From contig CM035170.1 of NCBI GenBank assembly GCA_020205615.1, positions 9,418,311 to 9,482,310 of the forward strand: a stretch of 64,000 nucleotides of DNA. The letters run 5' to 3'. A program made the translations under genes and the position numbers. The notes beneath the pieces are model-generated. The model saw only the letters and a list, made by a program, of their open reading frames with translations. It ran no database searches and was not told where the DNA came from. The DNA is from Panax quinquefolius. Taxonomy: Eukaryota; Streptophyta; Magnoliopsida; Apiales; Araliaceae. Positions 60,396 to 64,000 of this stretch are shown here, piece by piece (position 1 is the first letter of the stretch; every line of letters begins with the position of its first letter).

Positions 60396-61589
60396 AGGGA
60401 TAAGGTCCAAAAATGCCCCTGACATTTTTCCAAATGTCTACCGAGCACCCTATACTTTTTTTGTCCAAAAATACCCCAAACGTTATATTTTTTGGGTCAT
60501 TCGTGCCCCTGCCGTTGACAGGCATGCCACATAGACTAACATCCGTCCAAATTGCTTACGTGGCTGTCACATGGAAATAATTAAAATACTAATTAAAAAA
60601 TACTAAATACTGATTAAAAAATATTAAAATACAAAATAACTTTTTTAACAAATTTTTTTTTAATCATTGCTTTTAACAAAAAAAAATTAAATTTTATTAT
60701 AATTTTTTTTAAAGCTGTTATAAATTTTTTTAAACAAAATAAATTTTTTTAAATCATTAAATTTTTTTTTTAAACAAAAAAAAAAAATTTAATGATTTTA
60801 CCAAAAAAAAAAATTTAACTGCTTTTTAACATTTTTTGTTAAATCATTATAAATTTTTTTTTAAACAAAATAATTTTTTTAACTATTTTTAGCACTTTTT
60901 TTAAACTGCTTTTTAACAAAAAAAATTTAAAACCAAAAACTTTTTTAACTGCTTTTTAGCAAAAAAAATTAAATCATTATAAAAAATATTTAACTTTTAT
61001 AAAAAAAATTTAAACAAAATAAAAATTTTAAGCTGCTTTTAGCAAAAAATTAGATTATTATAAAAAGAATTTTAAATCATTATACATTTTTTAACTGCTT
61101 TTAGCACTTTTTTTAAAAAGCATTATATTATTTTATAAAATTTTTAAAACAAAATAAAAAAAATTAACAAAATTTTAAAAAAAATTTATAATGATTTTAA
61201 CAAAAAAAAATTTAAATGAGTTTAAAACAAAAAAAAAATTTGTTAAAAAGCAGTTTAAAAATTTTGTTAAAAACATTTAAAAAATTTATTTTGTACTAAT
61301 TAATTTAAGAGGACGAATTTTTGTTATTTATGTTAATGAATTAAATATAAATATAAATATTTATTTTGTTTATTAAATATAAATATTAATTTTGTTTATT
61401 AATTATTTATTTTATTTTTCTTTAAAACAAAATAAATAATTAATAAACAAAATAAATATCAACAAATAATGCCATGTCAGCAAATATTGACACGTGTCAG
61501 CCACGTCATAGAGGATTTAACACCCGTTTGTCTAGTTGGCAGAGTTGTTAACGGCAGGGGCACGAATGACCCAAAAATTGTAACGTTAG
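60396..61589. mobile_element. Transposon T, long-TIR non-autonomous DNA element
   Basis: The left end starts AGGGATAAGGTCC. The segment 60481-60519 is the inverted copy of 61547-61586 with about four mismatches in 39, and weaker inverted similarity runs inward to about 60580 and 61485. TIRs over 100 bases with no transposase suggest a Mutator-like non-autonomous element; the class is an inference. The right outer TIR (about 85 bases) is missing because I is inserted there. Confidence 0.65.
60590..61470. repeat. A/T homopolymer-rich interior of T
   Basis: Alternating A runs and T runs, with words such as 'aactgctttttagc' recurring on the left half and 'aaaagcagttta' on the right. This indicates short inverted duplications. 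No coding content. Confidence 0.75.
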
Positions 61590-61732
61590 TGTAACGCCCC
61601 CAAAATAGGTCCATTCCATCCAACCCATTCTGAGTCGCCAAATATATGGTACGAAAAACAACTACAACTTTATTACAACAATTGTCGTGCAAAATACAAC
61701 AACACATATCTTTGTGAGTTTAGATACAAATA

Positions 61733-62336
61733 TATACCAATCAGAAGTACGTCACAATGACACCTTACATAAAGGTATAGTCAAAAACCTGCTTTTAGAA
61801 ATTAGAATCTTTGGGAAGTGCTCAAGGAAACCTTCGTACATGGGAGGCCATGCTTTTAGGTTATGGTAGATATCATATATACGTAATTATCCTTGGTTGA
61901 CCTAATAGACCCCAAAAAAAAACGAAAGATTACTATCATATTCTTCCCAATGGTGAGTCTTCTCTTGACATATCATTATCTCCACTGTCTCTAATTGGGT
62001 ATTATACTCCAAACAAACACCAAGATTATATAGGTAGTGCTTGTAAATATACTCAGCAAGTGGATGAGCACAACCATGTCTTATGATAACACGAGTTTGT
62101 ATGTCATTAGACATCTTGTATGATTGTGACAAAACACCCTTCCAAAGTTGGGTTCGCCTCACCCTATTTAATTCTCCAAAAATAACTATTAAATGATGTA
62201 TAAAATACAACACACTAAAGTCCTCAATAAAATTATTTCCATACTCTTTAGGGAGAACCTCAACAACTATAGACCACCATTCTATTCCCTTGTTATCCCC
62301 GCTAAACCCAGCTACACTTTTATTACCTGGAATTGT
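61733..62336 (-). other. Foreign block inside I LTR with a 151-codon frame
   Basis: Similarity to the E LTR stops after 'tacaaatat' and resumes near 'gaaacaaaagggtgagc'. In between, the minus strand is open for 151 codons (62357-61902). The frame starts within the LTR and contains EWWSIVVEVLPKEYG and WKGVLSQSYK. The composition looks like ordinary protein with Trp, Cys and mixed residues, unlike the repeat-coded frames nearby. It may be a captured exon of a host gene or of another element. I do not recognise the family. Confidence 0.45.
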
Positions 62337-62746
62337 GAAACAAAAGGGTGAGCACAACTAGCTCAGTAAAGAATATTATAACTAAAGATATATAAATTAT
62401 CAATAGTCTTCATCAATAATAAATCAGAGATTTAGAACATATGATAGATGATAAAACTTTTCAACCATAGTTGCAACGGAACGAGCAATCCATTAAAAGA
62501 GTCAAATAGACTATAAAGTCTATTGTCTTCTCCACGTTAAAAGTCCACCAACAATATTTTATCCTTGTAACATCAATCAACAGTTCCTTTTCACAATCAT
62601 ATGAATAACTCATAATCATAATTGTGATTCTAAATTCCTCTTCTCATCCGGACGAAGATAATTTTCATCACCGCCTTTACCTCAAACATCAAATATCATG
62701 GTTATACCAAATCACAGCCTCTGTTCATAATCATACTAATAAATTC

Positions 62747-63225
62747 ATCTTTGCACCACGGCCAAAGATATTCATCAACAGCTCATCTTTACACTGCGCA
62801 GCTAAAGATATTCAACAACAGTCATCTTTGCATTACGAGCCAAAGATATTCATCAATAATTCATCTTTACACTACAAAGCTAAAGATATTCAACAACAGT
62901 CATCTTTGCATTCTGAGCAAAAGATATTCATTAATAATTCATCTTTGCACTACAAAGCTAAGATATTCATCAACAAGTCATCTTTGCACTACGAGCCAAA
63001 GATATTCATATATCAAAGAAATACATAATCATTTCAGAAGTTATATAACAATAATTATAACCATGTTGATCAATTCACCTTTGCACTTAAGCTAAAAATA
63101 TTCAATTGTAAATTCAATGGTCATGATCATACCAGTCAATAATTCAACTTTTGCACTACTGGCCAAAGAGAACCTATAATCACGATCATACCAATAATCT
63201 ACTCATCTTTACACTCAAGTCAAAG
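62747..63225. repeat. Expanded CTTTG hairpin array in I
   Basis: Seven tight units of about 38 bases (62747-63011), CATCTTTGCA(C/T)TAC-AGCCAAAGATATTCA, followed by three looser units near 63077, 63150 and 63208. Two unit subtypes alternate, one with GAGCCAAAG and one with AAGCTAAAG, which suggests that two-unit blocks were amplified. Confidence 0.85.
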
Positions 63226-64000
63226 AGAAATATAATCATTAGGGTTATAAGAATGTTATATAAAAACAATATAATCAAAACATGGTTTTAATTTCAAGAG
63301 TAAGATTCATAAATCAACGATAATTTGGTCAAAGAAGAAACCAATTTGTCGTGAATAAGTACTTCAGTATTCGTACATAGTACCGTATATCGCAAGCATA
63401 AGTAACCTCGACACGAAAAGATAAAATTTCATAATAAAATTCATATCCATATTTATAACACCTTAATCCAAATATTATAAATCACTTAGAAATCTCATAA
63501 TCTAATATTATTAATATTACAATAATATTTTAATCATTTCTAAAACTTATAAACAATTTAATTAAATTGTTTACACTTTACTAATTAATGCATTTAATCA
63601 TCATAAAATGCCAAACTCATAAGATTTCATCACCAATAACCAAAACCCTCATCAAAAATCTCAGATATACCTCATATATGATTCTCAAGCCATAAAATCA
63701 TATTTTCCAATTTTCTTACTTCACATAACATATTTAATTCATTTACTCATAACTAGAATATTTTCATGAAAAATACCAAATCGGTTCAAAAATATTTCTT
63801 TTCTGGATTTAGCATAACATAGTCCCATATTGAATATATATTTTTCTCTAAATTTTAAAAATTCATTTACTATTTTTCATATGGCCAAAACCACCTTTAA
63901 TATTTAAACATTTATCATAAATTATACTTTTATTCAAAAATTCTAAAATTTACGCGGTATACTGATATTATATAGATGTACTCCCAATAAAATTTATCAA

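Larger units (their letters stand above)
61590..64000 (-). mobile_element. Element I, partial chromovirus-type LTR
   Basis: Starts TGTAACGCCCCCAAAATAGG, nearly identical to the start of the E LTR for about 140 bases, and keeps the later landmarks (CTTTG array, decayed GAATAGT region at 63350-63408). The stretch 61733-62336 is foreign to the other LTRs. The LTR runs past the window end. GTTAG precedes it at 61585-61589. Confidence 0.75.

Noticed and set aside
62747..63011. Possible CRISPR-like array
   Set aside because: Spacers are near-identical rather than unique, no cas genes exist, and the DNA is plainly plant. It is an LTR repeat.
62624..63095. Frames over the CTTTG array (also 28005-28339 and 50412-50690)
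   Set aside because: Products are simple repeats of the hairpin unit in two frames at once, with no other coding support.

Overview
This is plant nuclear DNA, most likely eudicot heterochromatin. It is AT-rich, and I found no intact host gene, rRNA, tRNA gene or CRISPR array. Nearly every base belongs to LTR retrotransposons inserted into one another. The species cannot be named from the sequence alone.

The layout was read from paired LTRs, target-site duplications (TSDs), primer-binding sites (PBS) and polypurine tracts (PPT). (H) An old Ty3/gypsy-like LTR starts at 145 and resumes at 59806. (D) Inserted in H is a minus-strand element, 1937-59800, with two 3.0-kb LTRs, an initiator-Met-type PBS and no gag-pol. 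Its internal region carries a broken ~1000-codon reading frame resembling plant transposon/envelope-like proteins. (AB) Inside D lies a plus-strand LTR-internal-LTR-internal-LTR composite, 10772-56395, of an Athila-like gag-only family with a tRNA-Asp PBS. (C) A relative of that family sits inverted in the second internal region, 18266-24240, flanked by TTTAT. (E) A minus-strand Tekay/Del-like chromovirus derivative, 27506-56276, sits in the third LTR, flanked by GTTAG. (F) A fuller copy, 33347-53596, sits in E's 5' LTR. (G) A plus-strand, very young copy, 40911-51155, sits in F next to its PBS, flanked by TCATA. To the right of D, a long-TIR DNA transposon (T, 60396-61589) is cut by a further chromovirus LTR (I, 61590 to the window end). 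The nesting depth H>D>AB>E>F>G is six.

Functionally, F and G each hold all gag-pol domains: gag, zinc knuckle, protease, reverse transcriptase, RNase H, integrase and chromodomain. All are riddled with frameshifts. E has lost the reverse transcriptase core, most of RNase H, integrase and chromodomain, so it would depend on relatives. The AB and C elements carry only a gag-like frame with two zinc-knuckle-like motifs. D carries neither gag nor pol. In the stretches I aligned by eye, differences between the two LTRs of G fall almost only at CG-containing sites and include indels. Some of the frameshifts in F and G may therefore be consensus errors rather than real mutations.

No new defence or metabolic system is visible. 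The most original signals are structural: hairpin-forming repeat arrays in the chromovirus LTRs, a conserved double hairpin after the gag stop of the AB/C family, an internal second polypurine tract, the 3-kb-LTR element D with its nuclear-signal-like protein remnant, and a foreign 600-bp block inside the LTR of I.
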